Part shown: piece after piece, positions 28,628 to 37,539 of the stretch | How positions within the stretch are numbered: position 1 is the stretch's first letter | Layout: each line of letters opens with the position of its first letter | DNA from: Pseudomonas sp. MWU13-2105 | Lineage (GTDB): Bacteria > Pseudomonadota > Gammaproteobacteria > Pseudomonadales > Pseudomonadaceae | Direction of reading: 5' to 3' | Length of the DNA: 64,000 nucleotides | NCBI RefSeq assembly: GCF_023242315.1 | Contig: NZ_JALLIY010000001.1 | Coordinates: 248,001-312,000, forward strand | Made by a program: the position numbers and the translations under genes | The notes under the pieces: model-generated | The model's input: the letters and a program-made list of their open reading frames with translations, nothing else | Told to the model about the DNA's origin: nothing | The model's database searches: none

Positions 28628-28743
28628 TTCAGGTCCTCAAGGAAGCAGATCAGCGAAGGCGCCTGGACAATCCGGCACCTGTCGGGAAGAAAGGCCGGCA
28701 TTTTACATGAACTGAGCGGGACATGAACCGAACGGGCGTGGCT

Positions 28744-29211
28744 TCAGCTGGAAAGTGCCGTCTTGCGCATCCGCCAGGCCATGGCCAGCCAGACGCAAGT
28801 CACCCCGGCGAATTTCGAACCCAGGGCGGTGAGGATCACCCCGGGGGTCAGCGCGCCGATCAGGCCGAAGAAGATAAAGGTGTCCAACGGGATGCTCAGT
28901 GCCGAACTTATCCACAGGCGATCGTGCAGCGGGCGCTTGGTGATACTGAAGACCAGCCAGTCTATGCATTCGGAGATGGCGAAGGCGGTGGCGCTCGCCA
29001 GGGCGATGGCCGGCTCGGAAGTGAAGTAGGACAGCAGCAGCGCGGCGATCATCGCGACAATCGCGCCGTGGCCGAAGCGGGTCTGCACCATGTCGCGCAG
29101 GATGAACACCAGTCCGCCCCAGGCCGACCAGATGATGTCCAGGTGCGGCGCGGCGGAGAAGGCGAAGTTGATCAGCACGACGCTGGCGATGTAGGCGATG
29201 AGAAAGAGCAT
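28744..29211 (-). CDS. VUT family membrane protein (queuosine precursor transporter-like)
   Basis: A 155-residue integral membrane protein with five or so hydrophobic segments (starting LIAYIASVVLINFAF). The segment ASATAFAISECIDWLVFSITKRP matches the core of the YhhQ/VUT family, which imports queuosine precursors, though this protein is shorter than E. coli YhhQ (~221 aa). It may be a divergent or minimal member. The substrate is an inference. Confidence 0.75.
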   Translation of the reverse strand: MLFLIAYIASVVLINFAFSAAPHLDIIWSAWGGLVFILRDMVQTRFGHGAIVAMIAALLLSYFTSEPAIALASATAFAISECIDWLVFSITKRPLHDRLWISSALSIPLDTFIFFGLIGALTPGVILTALGSKFAGVTCVWLAMAWRMRKTALSS

Positions 29212-29313
29212 GGGGCACGGACTACCTTGTCTATGTAGCCATATAGGTTACCCCAAAGCAGTAAAGGGATCACACAAGAGCCACTGGGCCAGGCTCTGCT
29301 GATTGATGCTGAG

Positions 29314-29523
29314 TCAGGTCTTGGCGTTCGGTATCCACAACAAGCCGCTGGCCTTGGCCCGCCCATGGCAACGCGCCAGCACCTCGCGGCGCTCGGCGTT
29401 GTCCATGCGGCTCCAGCGAGTGATCTCTTCGACCGTACGCTGGCAGCCGATACAGACGTCCTGCTCGTCCAGCGCACAGACACTCACACAGGGCGAGGCC
29501 AGCGGACGCTCGACCGTGCTCAT
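29314..29523 (-). CDS. DUF1289 domain protein
   Basis: A 69-residue small protein with the DUF1289 signature: [21 protein letters not shown], with four cysteines in CxxxC...CxxC spacing likely to bind a metal, followed by [18 protein letters not shown]. Its start ATG overlaps the stop of the gamma-carbonic anhydrase gene by 4 bases (ATGA), implying translational coupling. Function unknown. Confidence 0.9.
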   Translation of the reverse strand: MSTVERPLASPCVSVCALDEQDVCIGCQRTVEEITRWSRMDNAERREVLARCHGRAKASGLLWIPNAKT

Positions 29524-30044
29524 GCCTCGTCGACCGCCAGGTCGCGAGCATAACGCTGGGCGTTGTGCACATAGTGGGCGGCGCTGGCTTCGAGCATTTT
29601 CTTCTGCGCCTCGGTCAACTCGCGGACCACCTTGCCCGGCGAACCCATCACCAGCGAACCGTCAGGGATTTCCTTGTTCTCGCCGATCAGCGCATTGGCG
29701 CCGATGATGCAGTGCTTGCCGATCTTCGCACCGTTGAGGATCACCGCGTTGATACCGATCAGACTGTAGTCGTCCACGGTGCAGCCATGCAGCATGGCGT
29801 TATGACCGATGGTCACCCCGGTGCCGATGCTCAGTGGATAACCCATGTCGGTATGCATCACCGTGCCGTCCTGGACATTGCTGTTACGGCCGATCAGGAT
29901 CAGCTCGTTGTCACCGCGCAATACCGCGTTGAACCAGACACTGGCCCCTTCCTCCAGCCGGACCTTGCCGACCAGGGTCGCATTGGGCGCCACCCAGCTC
30001 TGCGGATGCGTCTCGACCCGGGCATCGCCCAGACGGTATTTCAT
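29520..30044 (-). CDS. Gamma-class carbonic anhydrase family protein
   Basis: A 174-residue left-handed beta-helix (hexapeptide-repeat) protein of the YrdA/CaiE/gamma-CA family. The repeats run from about 15 to 140. Metal-ligand histidines are in VMHTDMGYP and GHNAMLHG; the acidic proton-shuttle loop of the archaeal Cam enzyme is not evident. Catalytic activity is therefore uncertain, as for other YrdA-type proteins. The start at 30044 has GAGGA seven bases upstream; a longer frame to 30137 lacks family similarity. It is coupled to the DUF1289 gene and follows the CoA pyrophosphatase gene by 40 bp. Confidence 0.9.
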   Translation of the reverse strand: MKYRLGDARVETHPQSWVAPNATLVGKVRLEEGASVWFNAVLRGDNELILIGRNSNVQDGTVMHTDMGYPLSIGTGVTIGHNAMLHGCTVDDYSLIGINAVILNGAKIGKHCIIGANALIGENKEIPDGSLVMGSPGKVVRELTEAQKKMLEASAAHYVHNAQRYARDLAVDEA

Positions 30045-30084
30045 AGGGTTGTCCTCAAGGCTCACGGCCACCTGAACGGCGGCT

Positions 30085-30684
30085 CTAGATGTTGATAAAG
30101 CGTTCCGGGGGATTGTGCAGGCTGATCCGCGCGTCATACAACAGGTTGACCAGCTCGACGATCATGATCGCCGTCAGCCCCCAGATCTTGTATTCGCCAA
30201 AGCGGTAGCTGGGCACGTACCAACTGCGGCCCTGGTAGTCGATGCGATGGGTATGTTCGCGCGGGTCCTGGCGGAAAAATTCAAGCGGCACATTGAATAC
30301 CGCGGCGATCTCCGCGTCGTTGGCCCGATAGTCGACAAAATCCGGCACTACGCCGACGTAAGGCGTGACCTTGATCCCGTGCAGGGAGATCAGCGGGCTG
30401 AGCGGCCCGATGATTTCCACCAGCCCCGGGGCCAGGCCGATTTCCTCTTCGGCTTCGCGCAAGGCGGTAAAAATCAGGTCCGGATCCTCCGGATCACGAC
30501 GCCCACCGGGAAAGGCCACCTCGCCACCGTGGGTCGACAGACCGCTGGCGCGCAGGGTCAGCACCAGCTCCGGTTCGTCACTGCGTGTAATAGGCACCAG
30601 TACCGCCGCCTCGGGAAAACGACGATCCGTTTCCAGGGGGCGGGGCGTATGGCTGCTTACCCGTCGAAGTAACTCGTCCAGCAT
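30085..30684 (-). CDS. CoA pyrophosphatase, Nudix family (NudL-like)
   Basis: A 199-residue Nudix hydrolase. It carries the UPF0035/NuCoA signature [20 protein letters not shown] joined to the Nudix box [12 protein letters not shown], typical of enzymes that cleave CoA and acyl-CoAs to 3',5'-ADP and phosphopantetheine. Cytosolic. It heads a probable three-gene run with the gamma-carbonic anhydrase and DUF1289 genes and is divergent from another Nudix gene 147 bp away. Confidence 0.88.
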   Translation of the reverse strand: MLDELLRRVSSHTPRPLETDRRFPEAAVLVPITRSDEPELVLTLRASGLSTHGGEVAFPGGRRDPEDPDLIFTALREAEEEIGLAPGLVEIIGPLSPLISLHGIKVTPYVGVVPDFVDYRANDAEIAAVFNVPLEFFRQDPREHTHRIDYQGRSWYVPSYRFGEYKIWGLTAIMIVELVNLLYDARISLHNPPERFINI

Positions 30685-30831
30685 GGCTGATCTCGATTTG
30701 CGGCTTACCCTGCATCATGCACCAAAAGAAGTGACTGGCCCAAGTCCCGGACGTTGCCATGTCGCGAAAGCACAACTTGCCGACAGACCGCCACCCACGC
30801 GAAGATAGGCGCATCGCCAAGAGAATCCAGC

Positions 30832-31386
30832 ATGAAGTTTTGCAGCCAATGCGGCAAACCGGTGAGTCAACGCATACCCGAGGGCGACACGCGCCCGCGC
30901 TTCGTCTGCGACCACTGCGACACCATCCATTACCAGAACCCCAATATCGTCGCCGGCTGCCTGCCGGTCTGGGGTACCCGGGTCCTGCTCTGCCGCCGTG
31001 CCATCGAGCCGCGCCGGGGCTACTGGACCCTGCCCGCGGGCTTTATGGAAAACGGCGAGACCGTGGAACAGGCCGCCCGCCGGGAAACCCTGGAAGAAGC
31101 TTGCGCGCAGGTGCGCAACCTGAGCATCTATACGCTGATCGACGTGCCGCACATCAACCAGGTACACGTGTTCTACCGTGCCGAACTGGTGGACCTGGAG
31201 TTTGCCGCCGGCGAAGAAAGCCTGGAAGTGCGCCTGTTCGAAGAACACGAGATTCCCTGGTCCGAACTGGCGTTCAGGACCGTCGGACGGACCCTGGAAT
31301 ACTTTTTCGCCGACCGCCGGAGCGAGCAATACCCGGTTCGCAGCGAAGCCGTACCGCCCATGGCGCCACGTGGCATCGCCCAATAA
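30832..31386 (+). CDS. Nudix hydrolase with N-terminal zinc ribbon
   Basis: A 184-residue protein: an N-terminal zinc ribbon (CSQCGKP near residue 3 and CDHCDTIHYQNP near 24) followed by a Nudix domain with the box GFMENGETVEQAARRETLEE, then ACA in place of the usual xGU ending. This resembles NudC-like/ADP-ribose-type Nudix proteins, but the NudC substrate motif SQPWPFP is absent. The ATG at 30832 is chosen because the zinc ribbon begins at once. Substrate unknown. It is followed 42 bp later by the L,D-transpeptidase gene. Confidence 0.83.
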   Translation: MKFCSQCGKPVSQRIPEGDTRPRFVCDHCDTIHYQNPNIVAGCLPVWGTRVLLCRRAIEPRRGYWTLPAGFMENGETVEQAARRETLEEACAQVRNLSIYTLIDVPHINQVHVFYRAELVDLEFAAGEESLEVRLFEEHEIPWSELAFRTVGRTLEYFFADRRSEQYPVRSEAVPPMAPRGIAQ

Positions 31387-31428
31387 CCCAATAATCAGAA
31401 ACGTTTTACCTTCAGGGATACCGTTTTA

Positions 31429-31932
31429 ATGCGCTGGTTGTTCGTTGTCCTCTGCCTGTCGTTCGCCACTCTGTCCCAGGCCTCCGCCGCCGATCCGCTG
31501 AACGGCAAAATTATCGAAAAGATCCTTGTCCTCAAGTCTGCCCGCCAGCTGCAACTGATCAGTGATGGCAAACCGCTGAAGACCTACCGTATTTCCCTGG
31601 GGAGAAATCCCAAGGGGCAAAAACTCATCGCCGGCGACCGACGCACGCCGGAAGGTTTCTACTGGATCGACTGGCGTAAACCCAGTGACAAATACAGCCT
31701 GTCGCTGCACCTGTCCTACCCCAACATCAGCGACTCGGTCCGCGCCCGCCGCGAAGGCGTGGATCCCGGCAATATGATCATGATCCACGGCACCCCGGAC
31801 TCCGAGGAGTACCCGGAACAGCTGTTCCACACCCTGGACTGGACCGACGGCTGCGTGGCCATGCGCAATGTCGACATGCGCGAGGTCTGGGGCCTGGTCA
31901 AGGACGGCACGATGGTGGAAATCCGCCCCTGA
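31429..31932 (+). CDS. L,D-transpeptidase family protein (YkuD domain)
   Basis: A 167-residue secreted protein with signal peptide 1-20 (cleavage after QASA) and a YkuD catalytic domain. The active-site elements are H120 in MIMIHGT and C142 in TDGCVAMRN, the usual HxG...S/T-D/H-GC-x-R/N pattern. Family members crosslink peptidoglycan or attach lipoproteins to it in the periplasm; short YafK-like members such as this are less well characterised. A strong terminator follows. Confidence 0.88.
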   Translation: MRWLFVVLCLSFATLSQASAADPLNGKIIEKILVLKSARQLQLISDGKPLKTYRISLGRNPKGQKLIAGDRRTPEGFYWIDWRKPSDKYSLSLHLSYPNISDSVRARREGVDPGNMIMIHGTPDSEEYPEQLFHTLDWTDGCVAMRNVDMREVWGLVKDGTMVEIRP

Positions 31933-31965
31933 GCCGAACCACCCTGATACCACTGTTTCAGCCGA

Positions 31966-31998
31966 CGCCCGTCATGCCCAGCATGACGGGCGTTTTTA
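31966..31998 (+). terminator. Rho-independent terminator
   Basis: CGCCCGTCATGC-CCA-GCATGACGGGCG followed by TTTTTATT, a 12-bp perfect stem after the L,D-transpeptidase gene. Confidence 0.93.
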
Positions 31999-32023
31999 TT
32001 ACACTCGAAGGAAACCATTGGCA

Positions 32024-32061
32024 TTGACATGGTATTCAAGTGGTATTACTTTCATTACCAC
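32024..32061 (+). promoter_or_regulatory. nag operon promoter with overlapping operator
   Basis: TTGACA (32024-32029), 17 bases, TACTTT (32047-32052). Overlapping it are two direct TGGTATT repeats (32030 and 32041) and an inverted pair GTGGTATT...ATTACCAC (32040-32061). GntR/UTRA repressors such as NagR bind GGTAT/ATACC-type palindromes, so this is the likely NagR operator. Confidence 0.6.
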
Positions 32062-32106
32062 TGTCCGAGTGCAAAACCTCTAACAAACGCACAGGAACCC
32101 CCTTAC

Positions 32107-32838
32107 ATGAATGACATCCTCGCCCTGCGACCCGACGAGTCCCAGCCGACTCCGCTGTACCTGCAACTGGCGCGCAACCTGGAAGCGGCGATCCATGCCG
32201 GCCAATGGAAAGCCGAACAGGCACTGCCTTCGGAGCGCAACCTGAGCGAGCTGTTGAGCATTTCCCGAGTAACCGCGCGCAAGGCCCTGGAAGTTCTCCT
32301 GGAACAGGGGCTGATCCGTCGCAGCCAGGGCTCCGGGACCTTTATCACCCCACGTCTGGAACAACCGCTGTCACGCCTGTCGAGTTTCAGCGAACGGCTG
32401 CGGGCCAAGGGCTTTGTCCCCGGCTCGCGCTGGCTGGAGCGCGAGATCGCCCTGCCGAGCCACGAGGAACTGATCCGCCTGGCCTTGTCGCCGCGGGACC
32501 AGGTCACCCGGCTCAAGCGCCTGCGCACCGCCGATGACACGGTCATGGCCATCGAGATGAGCACCCTGCCCGCCGCCCTGCTGCCCGACCCCGAGGCCGT
32601 CGGCGATTCGCTCTACGCCTTCCTCGACAGCATCGGCCGCCCGGTGGTGCGGGCCCTGCAACATATTCGCGCGATCAACGCCTCGGCCGAATTCGCCGCG
32701 CTGGTGGGCATCGAGCCCGGCACAGCGATGCTACTGATGACCCGCGTCGGCTATCTCGAGGACAACACCCCCATCGAGCTGACCGACACCTACTGCCGTA
32801 ACGATTACTACGACTTCGTCGCCGAACTGCGGCGTTAG
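32107..32838 (+). CDS. nagR: GntR-family repressor of GlcNAc utilisation, NagR-like
   Basis: A 243-residue regulator of the GntR/HutC subfamily. The N-terminal winged helix (about 12-82) contains PLYLQLARNLEAAI and LPSERNLSELLSISRVTARK. The C-terminal UTRA ligand-binding domain (about 95-235) would bind a phosphorylated amino sugar, most likely GlcNAc-6-P or GlcN-6-P. It is the first gene of the nag operon, 19 bp before nagA, so it probably represses its own transcription. The start at 32107 is set by the family; a longer frame includes the promoter region. Confidence 0.88.
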   Translation: MNDILALRPDESQPTPLYLQLARNLEAAIHAGQWKAEQALPSERNLSELLSISRVTARKALEVLLEQGLIRRSQGSGTFITPRLEQPLSRLSSFSERLRAKGFVPGSRWLEREIALPSHEELIRLALSPRDQVTRLKRLRTADDTVMAIEMSTLPAALLPDPEAVGDSLYAFLDSIGRPVVRALQHIRAINASAEFAALVGIEPGTAMLLMTRVGYLEDNTPIELTDTYCRNDYYDFVAELRR

Positions 32839-32857
32839 TCCGTTCAGAGAGCCAGCC

Positions 32858-33944
<1,087 letters not shown>

Positions 33945-33964
<20 letters not shown>

Positions 33965-34967
33965 AGAAGCGCTGTCGGCCCACGAGGCGGTCAGTCGCCA
34001 GTTGCAGCAACTCGATACCCGGCTGATGGCGCTCGGTACGCGGCTGCGCGAGCAACCGCCGCAGGTGCTGATGACCGTCGCCCGCGGCAGCTCCGACCAC
34101 GCCGCCAGCTACTTCGCCTATATCGCCATGCAGCAGACCGGGATCCCGGTGGCCTCCCTGCCGATGTCGGTGGTGACCCTGCAACACTCGCCGCTACAGG
34201 TCAGCGGCCAGGCGGTACTGGCTTTCTCCCAGTCCGGCCAGAGCCCCGATCTGGTCGACAGCCTGCGCCTGCTGCGTAAGCGCGGCGCCTTGACGGTGGC
34301 CCTGGTCAACGCAGCGGACTCACCGCTGGAAGCCGCCTGCGAATATGCGATCCCGCTGCTGGCCGGGGCTGAACAAAGCGTGGCTGCGACCAAGAGCTTT
34401 ATCGCCACCCTCAGCGCCAGTGCGAGACTGCTCGGCCACTGGCACCAGGACCCGGCCTTGCTCGCCGCCACCGAAGCCCTGCCGGAAGGCCTGCGCCTGG
34501 CCGCGAGCCGCGACTGGAGCCAGGCCATCGCGAGCCTGCGCGATTGCCAACGGCTGATGGTGATCGGCCGTGGCGCCGGTTTCGCCATCGCCCAGGAAGC
34601 AGCGCTGAAATTCAAGGAAACCTCGGCGATCCAGGCCGAAGCCTTCAGCAGCGCGGAAGTCCGCCACGGCCCCATGGCCCTGATCGACGCCGGCTACCCA
34701 TTGCTGGTCTTCGCCCCGCGCGGTGCCGAACAGGTCGGGCTGCTCAAGCTCGCCGCCGAGATGCGCCAGCGCGGTGCCCGGGTCCTGCTGGCGGCACCGT
34801 CGGACGTGGCCGAACGCGACCTCGACCTGAGCTGCGCCGAACACCCGGCCCTCGACCCGATCCTGGCAATCCAGAGTTTCTACGTGATGGCCGCCCACCT
34901 GGCCGTGGCCCGAGGCATGGACCCCGACCAACCGCGCCACCTGAGCAAAGTCACCCGTACCCACTGA
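33945..34967 (+). CDS. nagB: SIS-domain glucosamine-6-phosphate deaminase/isomerase (NagB-II type)
   Basis: A 340-residue protein with two SIS sugar-isomerase domains homologous to the C-terminal half of GlmS but without the glutaminase domain. Motifs: VARGSSDHAASYFAYIAMQ, FSQSGQSPDLVDSLR, IGRGAGFAIAQEAALKFKET and SAEVRHGPMALI. In nag operons such proteins replace classical NagB and turn GlcN-6-P into fructose-6-P and ammonia. The start is probably TTG at 33945, because AGGAG lies just upstream inside nagA; the ATG at 33957 is too far from it. The function is assigned by context. Confidence 0.85.
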
Positions 34968-34980
34968 CGAGTACAGCGCC

Positions 34981-37497
34981 ATGCATAACAAGAACAACAT
35001 CACCCTCAGCGCCCCGCTGAGCGGTCCCGTGTTCCCGCTTGCCGAGGTCGACGATGCGGTATTCGCCAGCGGCACCATGGGCCCGGGGCTGGCCATCGAC
35101 CCGCTCAACGATTGCCTGTATGCGCCCTGTGACGGCGAGATCATCCACATCGCCCGCACCCGGCACGCCCTGACCCTGCGCGCCGACAACGGCGCCGAAC
35201 TGCTGCTGCACCTGGGCCTGGACACGGTCGAGCTGCAAGGCGAAGGCTTCGCCCTGCTGGTCGAGGTCGGCGCCAGGGTGAAGAACGGCCAAGCCTTGCT
35301 ACGTATCGACCTGGATCGGGTGGCTCGCCAGTGCAAAAGCCTGGTGAGCCTGCTCGTCCTGACCAACGGCGAGCATTACGACCTGCAGCCCGTGGCCCAG
35401 GACCAGGCCAAGGTCGGAGAGCCCTTGCTGCGTATCGTGCCGCGCCAGGACGCCAAGCGGCCCGCGCCTTCCACGACCACGGACAGCGATGAAGTCCGCG
35501 GCAGCGCCCGGGTCGCCCATCACGGCGGCCTGCATGCACGCCCGGCAGCCTTGCTGCGCCAGACCGCACTGGGTTTCAGCTGCACCGCGCGCCTGCATCT
35601 GGACGACCGATCCGCGCCCCTCGACAGCCTGATCGGCATCATGGGACTCAGCGTCGGCGAACAACAGGAAGTGCAGATCAGCTGCCGCGGCCCGGACCGC
35701 GAAGCGGCGCTGCAGGCCCTGCTGAACGTGCTGCGCACGCCGCTGAACGACGCACGCCATTCGGCACCGCCACCGCTCAGGACGGCCCCGCTCCAGCCAA
35801 GTGAAGACGGCGTCCTCCAGGGGGTATGCGCCGCCCCCGGACTGGTCAGTGGCCCGCTGGTACGCCTGGTCGCCATCAGCCTGGCAGCGGACATCGGCCA
35901 GCACATCGCCGATGAACAACTGCAAGCGCTGGACAGCGCCCTGGAAAAGGTCCGCGCGGACATCCACGGCACCCTGTTGCGCGCCCGCCAACGCAAAGAC
36001 AGCGAAGAAGAAGCAATCTTCAACGCCCACCTGGCCTTGCTCGAAGACCCTGTTCTACTGGATGCCGCCAGCCAGGCCATCAAGACGGGCCAGGCGGCCA
36101 CCCACGCCTGGGACCGCTCGATCGAAACCCAGTGCCAGGTCCTGCTCAACCTCGACAATCCGCTGCTGGCCGAGCGCGCCAACGACCTGCGCGACCTCCG
36201 GCAACAGGTACTGCGAGCCCTGCTGGGCGAGGCGGCGCACTACGACCTGCCTCCCGGCGTGATCGTTGCCGCGCAGGAACTGACCCCCTCCGACCTGCTG
36301 CTGCTCAGCCAGCAACAGGTCGCCGGGCTGTGCATGGCCGCCGGCGGCGCGACGTCCCACGTGGCAATCCTCGCCCGGAGCAAGGGCCTGCCCTGCCTGG
36401 TGGCGCTGGGCAGCGGCCTGCTGGAGATTGCCCCCGGCCAAGTGGTGGTCCTCGACGCCGATCACGGCCGCCTCGAACTGAAACCCGATGAGGCGCGCCG
36501 CGAAGGCGTCGCCCTGGCCCACTGGCAACAACGACTGCGCCACCAGCAACAACAGGCCCAGGCCCAGTTGCCGGCCGAGACCCGCGACGACCTGCCTATC
36601 GAAGTGGCAGCCAATGTCGCCTCGGCCACTGAGGCCCGGGAGGCCCATCTGCACGGTGCCGACGGCGTCGGCCTGTTGCGCACCGAGTTCCTCTTTGTCG
36701 ACCGCCGCAGCGCACCGGACCAGGAGGAGCAGCGCAGCGCCTACCAGGGCGTGCTCGACGCCATGGGCGAGCGCCCGGTGATCATCCGCACCATCGATGT
36801 CGGCGGCGACAAGCAACTCGATTACCTGCCATTGCCGCAGGAAGCCAATCCGGTGCTGGGCCTGCGCGGCATCCGTCTGGCCCAGGCCCGGCCGGAATTG
36901 CTCGACCAGCAACTGCGCGCCCTGCTGCAAGTCAGCCCGCTGCAACGCTGCCGGATCCTCCTGCCGATGGTCAGCGAAGTAGACGAACTGCTGCAGGTGC
37001 GTCGGCGCCTGGACGAGTTGGCCGACGAGATGGGGCTCAACCTGCGCCCGGAACTGGGAGTGATGATCGAGGTGCCTTCCGCCGCCCTGCTGGCCGAACA
37101 ACTGGCCGAGCACGCGGACTTCCTCTCCATCGGTACCAACGATCTATCGCAATACACCCTGGCCATGGACCGCGACCACGCTGGTCTCGCCGCCCGGGTC
37201 GATGCCCTGCACCCGGCGCTGCTGCGGCTGATGGCCCAGACCTGCGCCGGTGCCGCCGTGCATCAGCGTTGGGTCGGAGTCTGCGGCGCGCTGGCCTCCG
37301 ATCCGCTGGCGACCCCGGTGCTGATTGGCCTGGGGGTCAACGAGCTGTCCGTGAGCCCCCCACAAGTTGGCGAAATCAAGGCGCGGGTACGCAGCCTCGA
37401 TGCCGCCGAATGTCGGCGGGTCGTGCCGTCGCTGCTGCAACTGGGCAGCGCCGCGAAAGTCCGTGAAGCCTGTCGCCAACACTGGCCGCTGGGCTGA
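34981..37497 (+). CDS. nagF: PTS multiphosphoryl transfer protein EIIA-HPr-EI
   Basis: An 838-residue fusion that carries phosphate from PEP to the GlcNAc permease. The EIIA-Glc-like domain (1-~155) has phospho-acceptor H77 in LLLHLGLDT. The HPr domain (~172-258) has H185 in GGLHARPAA. The Enzyme I domain (~280-838) has H460 in GGATSHVAILARSKG, the PEP-binding GLLRTEFLF segment and C768 in VGVCGALASDP. All phosphotransfer residues are intact. It starts 14 bp after the SIS gene. An A-rich Crc/Hfq-type motif overlaps codons 3-7. Confidence 0.95.
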   Translation: MHNKNNITLSAPLSGPVFPLAEVDDAVFASGTMGPGLAIDPLNDCLYAPCDGEIIHIARTRHALTLRADNGAELLLHLGLDTVELQGEGFALLVEVGARVKNGQALLRIDLDRVARQCKSLVSLLVLTNGEHYDLQPVAQDQAKVGEPLLRIVPRQDAKRPAPSTTTDSDEVRGSARVAHHGGLHARPAALLRQTALGFSCTARLHLDDRSAPLDSLIGIMGLSVGEQQEVQISCRGPDREAALQALLNVLRTPLNDARHSAPPPLRTAPLQPSEDGVLQGVCAAPGLVSGPLVRLVAISLAADIGQHIADEQLQALDSALEKVRADIHGTLLRARQRKDSEEEAIFNAHLALLEDPVLLDAASQAIKTGQAATHAWDRSIETQCQVLLNLDNPLLAERANDLRDLRQQVLRALLGEAAHYDLPPGVIVAAQELTPSDLLLLSQQQVAGLCMAAGGATSHVAILARSKGLPCLVALGSGLLEIAPGQVVVLDADHGRLELKPDEARREGVALAHWQQRLRHQQQQAQAQLPAETRDDLPIEVAANVASATEAREAHLHGADGVGLLRTEFLFVDRRSAPDQEEQRSAYQGVLDAMGERPVIIRTIDVGGDKQLDYLPLPQEANPVLGLRGIRLAQARPELLDQQLRALLQVSPLQRCRILLPMVSEVDELLQVRRRLDELADEMGLNLRPELGVMIEVPSAALLAEQLAEHADFLSIGTNDLSQYTLAMDRDHAGLAARVDALHPALLRLMAQTCAGAAVHQRWVGVCGALASDPLATPVLIGLGVNELSVSPPQVGEIKARVRSLDAAECRRVVPSLLQLGSAAKVREACRQHWPLG
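34987..34999 (+). promoter_or_regulatory. Candidate Crc/Hfq motif at nagF start
   Basis: AACAAGAACAACA in the first codons of nagF fits the A-rich AAnAAnAA pattern bound by Hfq with Crc in Pseudomonas catabolite repression. Confidence 0.45.
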
Positions 37498-37512
37498 TTT
37501 ATCCAAGGCTGG

Positions 37513-37528
37513 AAAACAACAACAAGAA
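37513..37528 (+). promoter_or_regulatory. Candidate Crc/Hfq motif at nagE ribosome binding site
   Basis: AAAACAACAACAAGAA lies directly before GGAG and 11 bases ahead of the nagE ATG. It is a long AAnAAnAA run placed where Hfq/Crc would block ribosome access. Confidence 0.6.
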
Positions 37529-37539
37529 GGAGACACGCC

